From assembly GCA_035578175.1 (NCBI GenBank), contig JAQMRL010000003.1, positions 97,819,969 to 97,883,968 on the forward strand: a DNA stretch of 64,000 nucleotides, written 5' to 3'. This DNA is from Catonia carolina (Eukaryota; Arthropoda; Insecta; Hemiptera; Achilidae). The notes under the pieces were generated by a model. The model was not told the DNA's origin and searched no databases. It was given only the letters and a program-made list of their open reading frames with translations. Position 1 is the first letter of the stretch, and each line of letters opens with the position of its first letter. A program made the position numbers and the translations under genes. Below, in pieces: positions 10,290-21,028 of this stretch.

Positions 10290-10562
10290 GATTCGTGAGA
10301 TACAACATCCTTCTGTTCTTTTGTATGGAATAACGGGACTCAACTCTTAAAAGAAACGAGAAACAGAAAAAATTCAAGCCTTCCAATAATGGGTACATCG
10401 ACGTGTATGAAGGATATCGTGGACAAAGAAAATTACAAGTGAGAAAGTCTTACATTACACGAAGAACTAAAATTAACTAACACGATGAACGAATGAAAAT
10501 TGGAATACATTTCGGATATGTTATGCGTGAAGCGAGGAATGCAGGAAGACGAAGAACATCCT
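10290..10562 (+). pseudogene. LINE ORF2 C-terminal remnant
   Basis: Conceptual translation gives VLLYGITGLNS then stop-broken KKRETEKIQAFQ, as in the 'LLYG.E.W' block downstream of non-LTR reverse transcriptases, followed by a basic stretch. Stops are frequent, so this is a dead fragment. It ends just before an S5 SINE. Confidence 0.5.
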
Positions 10563-10605
10563 AATTAAAAAAACACTGAGAAATTGGTACCATTGCTCCT
10601 CTGTA

Positions 10606-10778
10606 CCCGGCGCGTTGGCGTAGTTGTTAGCGCAACTGGCTTATACGCCGGGGTCCTGGGTTCGAATTTCCGCATTTTCTGGCATTTTTTTAATCACTCA
10701 TCTTCATCTATCATCCTTCTCACAATCTGCATAAATAGTAATTGCAAAACAATCGGGCGTAAAACAAAAATAAAACAA
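10606..10778 (+). repeat. S5 SINE
   Basis: Head CCCGGCGCGTTGGCGTAGTTG, then GCAACTGGCTTATACGCCGG, B-box-like GGGTTCGAATTTCC, TCTGGCATTTTTTTAATCAC, and an S3-type tail (TCTGCATAAATAGTAATTGC…TCGGGCGTAAAAC). A second copy is at 36650-36812. Confidence 0.82.
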
Positions 10779-12441
10779 TCCCCCGTGGAACTATTTAGAG
10801 AAGAATGTTAAAAATAATTGACGTTATGATAGCCAACCTCTGGCAGGTGAAGGCACTCAAAAGAACGTAACCCGTTTAAAACAACTATCGAGAAAATTCC
10901 GGTTGTATTCCAAAAAGACCAGGACGTATCAGATTTTAAAGGAAAACTGCAATAAAGCTTACGGTTTCAGGATGGAGTAACATTTATTATATTTTATTAC
11001 TTTTCAGCTGAGAATATAAAAAAAAAACGCAAAACAGTAGGATTACAATGTATATAAGATTTTAGCTGTAGTTATTTCGAATTACATGTTTCCGATTTTA
11101 CTTGTATTCAACACTCGATTAATTGGTGTTAAACAAAATACTGAAGCACCGGCTCTATAACAGAGCAGCTGCAAATAACTAGGTAGGTAGAAAATAAAAC
11201 CACTTCGGATACTTGTCTTCGCATACGCGTGCGTAAGTTTGCATATGCGGGCGCGGCTGTTTTCCACAATCTCTGCTCGCTTCCTCTCAACTGAAAACCA
11301 TTTGCCACATGCCACACGTCGACAAGGGCCACCGCACCGTTCGTTGAACGTTAAAATATAATCTGTGCCAGTCTAGGCCCGCACCTGTCGCCCACGCACC
11401 CCGCACCCAAACTCCAAAAGCCACCACCAGACTACGGTGCAAAAACAGATTGAAAGGTAACACAATACAATTCAAATCCAGTGTTCTAGTTTATCGGTTT
11501 ATCTTTTTCTTTAAGCAAACAACAAAACCTGCAGGAAACCTGAGAGGAATGCCCCATTTCTTACAATAATTTTCAAAGAAACCTATAAATATCCTCTATT
11601 TAATTCCGAACTTTTACAAATTTATGAAATACCACGTAAGGTGTTCCCGCCCACAAACTGGAAGACCATTACGGCGTGTTAAATCTTTACCAAAATCCTC
11701 TCACGTTCCACCAACCTGAGAATTCGTCTAAGAGGAGACTGTACATTGTATCCAGCCAATGTTAAATTTGCTATTTTTTAGTAGGATAGTTAAGATAGGG
11801 AAATGAAATTTTACACACTATAGATGTCGGTTTTCTTCTCGAGCTACTGACATTTTTTCAATTTAATCTTTGGACCATACCATTTTTTTTTTTTTTAATT
11901 ACGAATAACATAAAATTTTCACAAATAGTTTTCCACGTGTTTTGCGGGTTACTAAATTTTGGAGCACCAGAGGGAGTAACAAAAATGTCGGTATAGGTGG
12001 ATATACAAGATAATTAACTGGTAAAAATTTCAGCCTGGTAGTTTATTGGTTTCTGAGAAAAATGTACCTTAGTGATAAAAATCTAAATTTACGGGTAGGA
12101 AACAAGAAAGCACAAACCGAAAACAATATGTACACACGTGAATTTCCTATTAACAGTTGTTTAGAAAGCTGAACAAACAGCTAAGAGTATTAAAAACAGT
12201 GATGCAGATATATTTTAAAAACTAAAATTTCCTTTGGACTAAAACGAGCAGTATAAAATTATGAAAAAATATTCGTTCTTCGTAACATGATAATTTTTCT
12301 GTGTAAATCTGATAAAACTTAATTTTTTCATAAAAAAAATTTGTTTTGACGTAATTTAATTTTTTTCTGGTAGATATAGGCCTAAACTATTGAAAAACAT
12401 AAAAAACCAAAAATCGAAATTTTGAGTTAAAACAATCGTGC
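10779..12441. other. Unassigned; includes CpG-richer 11200-11470
   Basis: Mostly AT-rich with no gene I can support. At about 11200-11470 the sequence is clearly GC-richer with many CpG dinucleotides (GCGGGCGCGGCTG, GTTCGTTGAACG) and open in several minus-strand frames. This could be a first exon/promoter or a decayed element. No TATA box, splice pair or known protein motif was seen. Confidence 0.3.
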
Positions 12442-12452
12442 AATCTCCCCTT

Positions 12453-12850
12453 TGTTGTTGTTTAGGTCATCAGCCAAAAGGCTGGTTTGAATCTGTAGAG
12501 GTTTTACTATGTAAAACGAGGAGTGAGGTGGTTTACCATTGCCTTCCTCACTGGGTGGAAAAGTACGCTTATTAGCATGCCGGGCCCTCTGAAAAACACA
12601 TATTTTCCACTCTGCAAATGACACCTTCACTTCATTCACCACCGGGTCTGGCTGTATAATAAAATTCATTACTTTCAGAGGAGATGACTCTGATTAGCGT
12701 CTTTTACACCTCTACCTCTTCTGTTCTTAAATGATTCAGTCATTTAATTGGCTGACCATGTGATAAGAAACAGAACTATTTATTTTAGCCCTGCAACGAA
12801 CAGATTGAGTGTAAATATAATTTGACACTCTACCTGTCTGTTATGGGCAG
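12453..12850 (-). repeat. S1 SINE, full length (398 bp)
   Basis: Full S1 on minus with a perfect 11-bp duplication AATCTCCCCTT (12442-12452 and 12851-12861), which fixes both element ends. In sense it starts CTGCCCATAACAGACAGGTA and ends TGACCTAAACAACAAC. It carries the 'GAGTGGAAAATATGTG' subfamily sequence. A sense frame of 80 codons is open but is not considered a gene. Confidence 0.93.
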
Positions 12851-12861
12851 AATCTCCCCTT

Positions 12862-13229
12862 AAGGAAAATTTAGAGATAAATCCACAGATTTGTTTATTT
12901 GCTTTTCATATTCATAAACAGAGACGATTGCTACTATTATCAATAATCATCAAGAGTTTATCTACACTGAGGGCCTTGCACCATGTTCGTCTCCCGACTT
13001 GTTACGTTTTCCGCCATCGTCCTAATATTTTCATAGCTCATACGCCATTTTAAATCGTCTATGGACTATTATTGGAAGCCTACTTTTCTTTTGAATTAAA
13101 TTCATTCTTCTAACATAGTTTTAATTTAACCATTTTCCTCTCATTATGTGTAATAATCAATAAGGACTCGTCCGTCGAATCGTTTCCATCACAGTTTCGT
13201 CGTCAATGACACACACGTTAAAAAAAATT
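12862..13229. other. Unassigned stretch
   Basis: I see no gene or recognisable repeat. The tail at 13189-13212 (TCGTCGTCAATGACACACACGTTA) resembles a worn S4 3' end. Confidence 0.25.
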
Positions 13230-13453
13230 GTTAAATACTCACACGACTTGATCTTGCAAATGTAAATAATACATAATATAACTTATGTTTACTCATACGT
13301 AGACTAAATAATGTAAAATGAAAATAATCAACCTCTGTAGCACTTAAAAATACCCAAAATCACCACTTGACGCTAAAATAGGCTCTGAAAAACAATTTCC
13401 TTGAAATAACAGTAACCGGTTTTTTTAATTTCTAGTAACTATGATTAGGCTAT

Positions 13454-13843
13454 TGTTTAGGTCATCAGCCAAAAGGCTGGTTTGAACCTCTAGAGGGTTT
13501 ACTAAGTAAAACGAGGAGTGAGGTGGTTTACCATTGCCTTCCTCACTGAGTGGAAAAGTACGCTTATCAGCATGCCGAGCCCTCTGAAAAGCACATATTT
13601 TCCACTCTGCAAATGACACCTTCACTTCGTTCACCACAGGGTCTGGCTGTAAAATGAAATCCATTACTTTCAGAGGAGATATCTCTGATTAGTGTTTTTT
13701 ACACCTCTACCTCTTCTGTTCTTAAATGATTCAGTCATTTAATTGGCTGACCATGTGATAAGAAACAGAACTATTTATTTTAGCCCTGCAACTAACAGAT
13801 CGAGTGTAAATAATTTGACACTCCACCTGTCTGTTGTGGGCAG
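13454..13843 (-). repeat. S1 SINE nested in H element
   Basis: Full S1 with a perfect 11-bp duplication GATTAGGCTAT at 13443-13453 and 13844-13854. The flanks rejoin as H module sequence (…AACTATGATTA / TATACACTAAAATG…), so the S1 insertion post-dates this H copy. A sense frame of 79 codons is open. Confidence 0.93.
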
Positions 13844-13983
13844 GATTAGGCTATATACACTAAAATGGATATCAAGACCGTAATTTCAAAAATCCATTTT
13901 TTAAACAATTTAATAGGCAAAATACAGAGAATCACTAATTTATGCAGACTAAGTTAATTTACGCTAACGTAACTAAGTTAATG

Positions 13984-14288
13984 GTTCATAATCCACCGTG
14001 GTCGCTAATGACCAAGCAGTTGATGCTACTTTAAATAAATAAATTTAAAAAAGATAAGGTAAGAACCATGGTCTTCTGAAATTCTTGGGGGGTGCTGTGC
14101 TATCGTGGTAATTTTTTTAAATGCGGTCTTAATTTATGCATTTTTGGCAAAAGTGTAAATTAAAGTGAAATAAATAAATAAATGAAAACAAACAAATTAT
14201 TAAGTATTTTGACACGTGAAAATTTCCAGACCCTGGCCGGGAATCAAACCCGGGAGCTCCGTGTGGCAGGCCACTAACACTACTTTGT
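13984..14288. repeat. S4 SINE fragments, both orientations
   Basis: 13984-14040 matches the S4 tail in plus (CACCGTGGTCGCTAATGACC…GATGCTACTTTAAATAAA). 14215-14288 matches S4 body and head in minus (TTTCCAGACCCTGGCCGGGA, CAAACCCGGGAGCTCCG). Between them lies broken H-like sequence. This is a rearranged patch rather than one insertion. Confidence 0.6.
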
Positions 14289-14603
14289 AGAGATTAAAAA
14301 ATTCTAGTAAATGAGGCAAAAAAGTAAAAAAAATGCAAGAATAAGCCACTACTTCTGGTTAACCGATTTCGATGGAAATGTTCATGTTGGGTCTCCTTGT
14401 GGTACGTAACTTCTAAGTTTCAACTTCCTAAGTTCTTGAAATCTTTTGTTTACTCCCACGCGCGCGCGCACACACAAACACCCGTAAATCGCTGAAAATA
14501 TGTTTTAGTGTTCAGGGGGTCTGAAATCGTGTATTTCCGGTTAAAACCAAACATAAAAACAATACTTTCTTTCCCCACATATGAATACAGGGGAAGAGAA
14601 AGT

Positions 14604-15308
14604 AAAAATCATAATTTTATGCCATTTTCAGTTAAATCGTTTGCTTCAGAATCCACTCAACAGATAGCGTTATTAAGTAAACCATCAGTTGACAGACACA
14701 AGTAAAATGATAACTGAGTATCATATTGTATGAAGAGCAATGTATTAGTGCAATTGTTACAGTGTTGCCACGATGAATAAGCCTATTTGTAATTACAATC
14801 GTGTGAAAGTAGGCCTATGAATACAGTAATGTAATATTGGAAACACTAGAAGACAATATCAAATAGCTGTAGTAATACGATATATTCTAAAAGTTGTTAA
14901 TAATAGAAACTAAACGAGATTAAAGATTTATTTACACAGTTTGTTAGACGTTAGATTCGCGCACCATAAAGTACAGTATTTTCAAGTAAATGGTGCTTAA
15001 CAACTATCAGTTTCCGATTGATAAGGAATGTTAAGATATCGAATTCCCATTTTAAAAAGTTAACAAATAATAATCCTACTGCTCTAATGAACTTTATCTT
15101 AAAAGCTCTTTTTATCGTCAAGCATATAGCACATTTAAACTCAATAAAAATGTACAAGTGATCACGTTAACGCGTAAGCTCTCACTTGCTCACTCACTTA
15201 TCACTAATACTCTAAATTACAAATCAATTTGAGAGTTAAAATTCGGCTTCCGAGTGGTCGAATGGATAAATATTTTCATTCCAACCACTAGCTCCTAATA
15301 CTACAGAG
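14604..15308. other. Unassigned; short tRNA-like patch
   Basis: No gene is seen. At 15242-15285, GGCTTCCGAGTGGTCGAATGG resembles a tRNA A-arm/D-arm head but no B-box or acceptor pairing follows, so it is probably a truncated SINE. Confidence 0.3.
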
Positions 15309-16058
15309 TGATTTTTCTAGTTCTGTTACCCAATTGTTAATATCAGGTAATTTTTTTCTAAGGAAGAGAAACTTTGTTTTGTAACACGAAGTTGGTAGCC
15401 CTACTCAACCGGTATAGATACGGTGTGAGTTGATTCTCCTTGGGCTGTGTAAAATTTGTGCCGTTTCCGGTCGTGTTATGAACAGTATGTCTTTTACCGT
15501 AGAACAAGGGTTTTCATTTTTGAACAATATTTTGCTACGATCGTACGCGGTGTAAAAGAATTATTTCAAATTAAATTTGTTGTTGTACCTCCACCAGAAA
15601 AAATGTTAATTTCTAGGCTAACAAACCGATTTCGAGAAACAAGTAGTGTTTTCACATTCTCTAAAACGTCATCTGTCAAGAGAGTTGGTCGACCACAACG
15701 TTTTCTGTTGCAAACACTACCTGTCTCTCGAAATCGGATTGTTAGCCTAGAAATTGACATTTTTTCTGGTGTAGGAACATCAAAAAATTTAATTTGAAAT
15801 AATTCTTTTATAATCGCGTTAATTTCGTAGCAAAATATTGTTCAAAAATGAAAACCAGTTGTTCTAGGGTGAAAGACATACTGTTCATAACACGACCGGA
15901 AACGGCATAAAATTTTACACAGCTCAAGGAAACTCAACTCACACTGCCGTATCTATACCGGTTGAGTAGGGCAACCAACTTTGTGTTACAAAACAAAATT
16001 TCCCTTTCTTAGATAAATTACCAAACATTAACAATTGGGTAACAGGACTTACAAATCA
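15309..16058. repeat. 750-bp near-perfect palindrome (foldback element)
   Basis: Two inverted arms of about 340 bp (≈15309-15655 and ≈15705-16058) are separated by a ~50-bp centre that contains TTGGTCGACCA. Landmark pairs are TTCTGTTACCCAATTGTTAA with its inverse, CGGTATAGATACGG with CCGTATCTATACCG, CCGTTTCCGGTCGTGTTATG with its inverse, and TCTAGGCTAACAAACCGATT with AATCGGATTGTTAGCCTAGA. Identity is about 90% by eye. The overlapping frames on both strands are consequences of the palindrome. Confidence 0.92.
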
Positions 16059-16081
16059 CTATGGAATTATAAGAACAAAGC

Positions 16082-16452
16082 GTGTTTTTTGTGCAGGCTA
16101 ATTTCCATAACTACTGAACGGATTTTCATGAAATTTTGACACATATTCATATTTATATTCACAGCAGCAATTTCTTTTTAAATTAAAAAAAATTATTACC
16201 TTAAGGGCCCTAATGGAAATTTTCATATATATATGTATGCGTGTGTGTACAAGTGAGTAGGTATTGCTGTTGAAGCAGTTGAAGGGGTTTGATAAAAACG
16301 ACGTACGCGAGGAAAATTATCAAAACGTTGTGCGTGTGCGAACGTTGGAGTATATACAGTCGATTCAGCAGCAACACAATTTCTGTTACATATTTTTTTT
16401 TTTTTTTTTTTATAATTGATTACCCAATTTTTCGCATGTGAAGCCGCGAAGG
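16082..16452 (+). mobile_element. Helitron-like fragment with CTAG 3' end
   Basis: Starts in GTGTTTTTTGTGCAGGCTAA and contains ACTGAACGGATTTTCATGAA. It ends GAAGCCGCGAAGGAGCATG-CTAG followed by T. GC-rich palindrome-like sequence just upstream of CTAG and a T downstream fits a Helitron 3' terminus. A related copy is at 54480-55080. The 5' TC end is not identified. Confidence 0.55.
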
Positions 16453-16499
16453 AGCATGCTAGTGTACATAATATAAAACTGTATTTACTCCCGTATATT

Positions 16500-16786
16500 T
16501 TTACAATTATTTTTTTTACATTTTATGACAAAAGAGTAATAAAATCAAAGTTATAAGAATTCAAAAAAACCTACAACTTTTATTTGTTTACATTTTTCTC
16601 AACAGAGCTTAGTTTAGAGAGAATTACTTACTGATTTTTCGTTATTTTTAAGTCAAACAGAGGTTGATTTTCATTTTTACGTCATTCACTCATGATTAAA
16701 ATTAGGTTGTTTTTCATTTTACATTGTATAGTCATGATTAAACATAGATTATACTGTGAATTATCTACAATGGAAAGAGAAAGTCG
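16500..16786 (+). mobile_element. H element, 3' portion
   Basis: Sense-oriented H relic: CCTACAACTTTTATTTG, AACAGAGCTTAGTTTAGAG, AGGTTGATTTTCATTTTTAC and TCATTCACTCATGATTAAAA, ending near GAAAGAGAAAGTCGG. The 5' two-thirds and the terminal stem-loop are missing. Confidence 0.65.
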
Positions 16787-16824
16787 GGTAAGGACAATAC
16801 AACCTAGTTACCGTCCTAGATACA

Positions 16825-16907
16825 GCATTAAACCATCTCACTCCTCATTTTACTTAGTAAAACCTCTAGAGGTTCAAACCAGCCTTTCGGCTGTTGACCA
16901 ACAACAT
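16825..16907 (+). repeat. S1 SINE 3' fragment
   Basis: About 80 bp matching the S1 3' end (AAACCATCTCACTCCTCATT, CCTCTAGAGGTTCAAACCAG, CTTTCGGCTGTTGACC, AACAAC). It is 5'-truncated. Confidence 0.8.
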
Positions 16908-17371
16908 ACAGTATTAAAACGCATAAACTCGATTTAGTTCAGTTATAAAAATTGTAAAAAATTAATTTAACAGGTGGATTATTCTAATAAAATCTTAAAA
17001 TGACTCTACCATATCAAAGAACCATTAACTATGACATGATTCTAATTTTCTAGAAGTTACCATGCAATAAATTAAAACGTTTTGCTGATTTGCACAACCA
17101 TACAACAGACAAACGGCATTTATAATAATTAACACAAAGTTAACGCATTCCGATCTCGTTACGTGACATTAAACAGCATTTATATTTATAGAATGCTTAA
17201 CAAATACGGTACAAGAAATAATTATTTCCCATAATAACATTACAAGCTGATACACAACTTCATCATTCTGTTCTGAGGAAATAATGACGCGTTTTAGTTG
17301 GAGTCAGCGTCTTTCAGAAGCCAACATGCTGAATAAAAAAACTCAAGATCCTGTCGCAATAAAATAAAGAT
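16908..17371. other. Unassigned AT-rich stretch
   Basis: No gene or recognisable repeat is seen. Confidence 0.25.
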
Positions 17372-17375
17372 TTAA

Positions 17376-18140
17376 GGGGGTACAGACGTTTGTATTTCAC
17401 GCATTTTAATTTAGAAATTTTCTGGTACCATTTTCTCAAATACTAATTTAGTTACAGATTTCAAACTAAAACCATTTTATTTATTGAATTATGTTTTGTA
17501 GTGTATATTAATAATACTTTTATTTTTTAAATTCTGAATTTATTAAACAATATTTTTTCCACTTGACCTAACATTGGTCACATTTTGAAATATTTTGCTC
17601 AACTAACTCATAAAATTAAGAATATAATGGCAAATTATTTGGTATACCAGATAAAGAAAGTTATGAAGATACTCTGGCCAAAAAATAAAGGAAATATCTT
17701 AATTAGTCTCTGAGAAAATGGTACTGAAGTGGAAAAAAACCACATTTTCCGAGAAATCACAGTTTTTTCAAAAGAATACAAAGCAACACGTATAAGTACG
17801 AAACAATACTAAAACTTAAACAGTACAGCACAAATTTCTGGGTTACTTTCCCACAAACAAAGCATTCACAACATGACGGCTAATTCTTGCATATGATTCC
17901 ATCTGTAAGAAAAAAAACTGTAATAGTACTATTAGAATTCAAACGAAACAAAAAGTAAGCAATAAACAAGTAAACAATTCGAAAAGTTGGCGGGCACAAT
18001 CATTTCTTTCATTAATTTTCAAGGGTTTACAATAACACTACAGCTACAATTTATACCAAATTAATCAGATAACTATACAGAATAAAAAATAATATAAGAA
18101 GAAAATCAATTTTTTTAAATATTTAAACGTCTGTACCCCC
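17376..18140. mobile_element. TTAA-flanked inverted-repeat element, 765 bp
   Basis: Ends GGGGGTACAGACGTTT and its exact inverse AAACGTCTGTACCCCC (16 bp perfect) are flanked on both sides by TTAA (17372-17375 and 18141-18144). A TTAA target is characteristic of piggyBac-type elements, although the GGGGG start is not the classical piggyBac end. Inside, on minus, a pyrimidine-rich TTTTTTTTCTTACAG precedes a 19-codon frame, MESYARISRHVVNALFVGK; its meaning is unknown. Confidence 0.78.
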
Positions 18141-18144
18141 TTAA

Positions 18145-18534
18145 ATAAAAACTCCGTTGAAACACAGTTTAATGTTAGTTCTCAAAAGGTTAGGTCCTCT
18201 CTGTTATCCCCCTCAGCATAATTTTTCACATTTTGTGTATATTTTGTATGCAACCTTACAGTATTTTTAAAGATAAAAACGGGTAAAATATTTAAAAAAT
18301 CCTACACCAATATTCTCAATTACTGTATGTAATAATGATATATAAACTCATTGAGTACATGACATTATTAAATTAAATATTATTAAACAATTTATTAATG
18401 GTCAACAAATAGTTTTTAAGGTTAACTTGAAAAATATTGATATATGATATTTTTAAATATTTTTCCCGCTGTTATCGTTAAAAATACTGTTGAGAATACC
18501 TACATACGAAATATCTACATAATGTGCGGGGGAA
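18145..18534. other. Unassigned AT-rich stretch
   Basis: No gene or repeat end is recognised. Confidence 0.25.
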
Positions 18535-18712
18535 TTTTTTTTTCTTTTTTTTTGTTTAACGTCTGACTGTTCTGCAATTACTGCTAATGCAGACGGTGAA
18601 GGATGAAATGATTTTTTGTAACGTATGAAAATATGCCGTGCCTGAATGGGATTCGAACCCAAGACCGCATGATGAGAGGCGAGCACGTTACCAACTACGC
18701 CAATGCGGGGGG
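18535..18712 (-). repeat. S3 SINE
   Basis: Minus-strand S3 with head CGCATTGGCGTAGTTGGTAA, B-box GGTTCGAATCCCATTCAGG, and tail CTGCATTAGCAGTAATTGCA with an A-rich 3' end. The first bases of the head (GGCCGGC) are replaced by CCCCC. Confidence 0.88.
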
Positions 18713-18832
18713 ATAACAGAAAAGACTCAAAAGGTTTTCTCTTTTCATGTACTCGAAAAACTTTCATTTATTAGTGAAACAACTTTATACTTTGCTCCAA
18801 CAGATAGATCTATAATATTATTACTTTCTCTT

Positions 18833-19433
18833 GCCCTATATGAATGTATAGAAAAGAAAGTATTGTTCGTCAATTTTTCGAAATCGAGTTTTCACCGAAC
18901 ATACACGTTTTCAGACTCCCCTGGGCCCAAAAAACATTAAGCGATTGGTCTGGCTAAAATGCATATTAAAGCCGTAATCTTAAAAAAAAAACAATTTTTT
19001 TACGTGAAAACAGCCTCTCCAAGAATTTCAACACACATGACGCCTACCCTATCACGTAAAGCATAAAAAATTCAGTAAATGAGGCGATTTTTAAAAAAAC
19101 GTAGGAGCCGTTTTGGAGAAAATCACAAAAAAGTGAAAAATTACACGAATAAACAACTACTTCCGGCTGACCGATTTTGATGAAAATGTTCGTGTCGGGT
19201 CCTATAGTGGTATCTAACTTTGTACGATGTACCGTTCTTGAGATATTCTGTTCACACACACGCACACACACGCACGCACACGCACGCGCGCACACACACA
19301 CACATACCAATCACTAAAACCATGTTTTTTTTTGGGGTCTGAAAACGTCTAGATCCGGTGAAAACTCGATTTCGGAAAATCAACATGAAAACAATACTTT
19401 TCTTCCTATACATTTATATAGGCAAGAGAAAGT
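18833..19433. mobile_element. H element in foldback form
   Basis: 18833-18952 is the H 5' end in plus (ACTTTCTCTTGCCCTATATG … GCGATTGGTCTG). From 18953 the sequence switches abruptly to the opposite strand of H (GCTAAAATGCATATTAAAGC …) and runs to the same 5' end at 19433. The result has ~120-bp inverted ends around an internal (CA)n. The 3' half of H, including the stem-loop, is absent. Confidence 0.8.
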
Positions 19434-20103
19434 AAAAATAAAAAACAGAAAATTTAACTGCGTACAGATGACAAGGACTTTTTAATTTAATTAATTTAAC
19501 TGAATAACAGTCAAATACCATATGTTATGTTAAGCACTTACACAAATATGAATTAATAAATAGATAAGATACTATTTTACTGTTTACCATAAACGTTTTG
19601 AAACAGTCACGGAGTGGCGGTTTCGTTTTTGAACGACACGGAACCCCCGTCTTCAACAATATCAAATATAGAATAACCAATGGACATAAATAAAAAAAAA
19701 CATACTTACACTTGGTAGACATTGACAACATATGTTGGTTTAATATATACCACCACCACAATTTAATTGCTCCTGTACTATTACAACAAGAATAGTATTA
19801 TAACTAAAGGGTCATTAACCGTAACTTTTTTTAAATTGAAAGCGTTAAACTTGTGCGATCACTTCAATATAAACTAGTACTTGTACATAAAAATTGTTAA
19901 TACAAGTTCCTAGTTTACAACGCGCTCTTTAAAACCGCAGATTCGGATATACCGTACTTCAAGTTCCTCTGTTTTTTAAAATTTTTAGACGCAGTAGTGT
20001 TACAAAAATATTTCTTCAAATTAATTTTAACAGTCAGGAATACTACTGCATTAGGCTACACAATAACACCACAAATCCGAATTGATTCTATTATTTTTTA
20101 ATT
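19434..20103. other. Unassigned; weak exon-like signals
   Basis: Minus-strand GTAAGT sites occur near 19709 and 19541, and a short GC-richer patch at 19600-19655. No combination continues the host reading frame convincingly (see rejected items). Confidence 0.25.
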
Positions 20104-20366
20104 TTATTTTTTAATCCCTAATGTGTGTGTGTGTGTGTGCGCGCGCGCTATAATTTGTTCAATTTAGAATAATAAGCAACCCGATGACCCAATGGAACGA
20201 GGATGATGTGTAAGACGTGTAAATGAGGTGTCGTCTTGTACAGACTCAGCCCGACCGTTCCCGAACCATCAAAGTACACCGGTAACCACTAACTAGAATT
20301 CAAATCCGTCTAAAAGTAACTACCATATCTAGGATTTGAACCAGAAACCTTCGTCTCCGACAATCA
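20104..20366 (-). repeat. S2 SINE, head truncated, with (TG)n
   Basis: S2 from the tail to the B-box region (GGTTTCTGGTTCAAATCC) on minus; the tRNA-like head is missing. At 20125-20148 the S2 tail word TGTGCGTACG is expanded into a (TG)n(CG)n microsatellite. Confidence 0.8.
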
Positions 20367-20795
20367 TAGTTAAGTTTTAAATTTTAACAAAATAATTAAG
20401 TAAGAAGCTCCATCAATGGGTGATCTGCTTCCTCAAGTCGTTCATGTTATTATTTGTACCATTGTCAACTTCAGCACATTTGTTATTAAAATTCATTGTG
20501 CAGATACAAATAAATTATATACGTTAAAAAAAAGTTAAATAATGTATGTCTACGTACTAATAGTACAGTCAAAGAATGTTGTCAACCATCAGGTCAAAGC
20601 TATCAGGAGAATTCAGATAGAGTTGTATACTGTGGACAATTCGAACTGGCACAACTCTTGCTCTACGTGTACACACAGTTCCGCTTAAAGTGTATCCATA
20701 ATCTATTCTTTCAACAAGGTCTACAATTTTAATGTACGCAAATGCCTACAACCTTATTTCATTGTACAAACATAGAAATAATTTTTTCATTTTAA
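20367..20795. other. Unassigned stretch
   Basis: No gene or clear repeat is seen. Confidence 0.25.
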
Positions 20796-20932
20796 TCATG
20801 AGGTCTTGGGTTCAAATCCCATTCAGGCACGGCATACCTGTATTTTCATACCTTACAAAAAAAATCATTTCACCCTTCACCGTCTGCATTAGCAGTAATT
20901 GCAAAACAGTCTGACGTTAAACAAAAAAAAAA
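20796..20932 (+). repeat. S3 SINE, 5'-truncated
   Basis: Begins inside the S3 head (CATGAGGTCTTGGGTTCAAA) and runs through TTCATACCTTACAAAAAA and CTGCATTAGCAGTAATTGCA to ACGTTAAACAAAAAAAA. Confidence 0.85.
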
Positions 20933-21028
20933 TTCATTTTAAAATATGTATTTAATTTGTCCCAGTAAAAAATTAAATAATAAATTACAAGAACTAAACT
21001 GTACTCTACAGACGCTCGCAACTAACTA

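Larger units (their letters stand above)
13230..14603 (-). mobile_element. H element, old copy with nested SINEs
   Basis: The minus-strand H can be traced from the 3' sub-terminal region (AATACTCACACGACTTGATC near 13232) to GAAGAGAAAGT at 14603. It is interrupted by a full S1 (13454-13843) and S4 fragments (13984-14288). The (CA)n tract at 14461-14480 is GC-shifted (CGCGCGCGCACACAC). Divergence is higher than in the 7.3-kb copy. Confidence 0.72.

Noticed and set aside
12427..12669. 80-codon minus-strand frame as a gene
   Set aside because: It is the S1 SINE read in sense. The same peptide pattern recurs in other S1 copies, with mostly amino-acid-changing differences.
15456..15797. 113-codon plus frame and its minus-strand mirror
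   Set aside because: Both frames are by-products of the large palindrome, with near-identical peptides on opposite strands and no known domain.
19525..19761. Minus-strand exon candidates with GTAAGT donors (near 19709 and 19541) and GC-richer patch 19600-19655
   Set aside because: Entering with the phase left by the 23.8-kb exon gives a stop at once for the first candidate. The second has a poor acceptor without pyrimidine tract.
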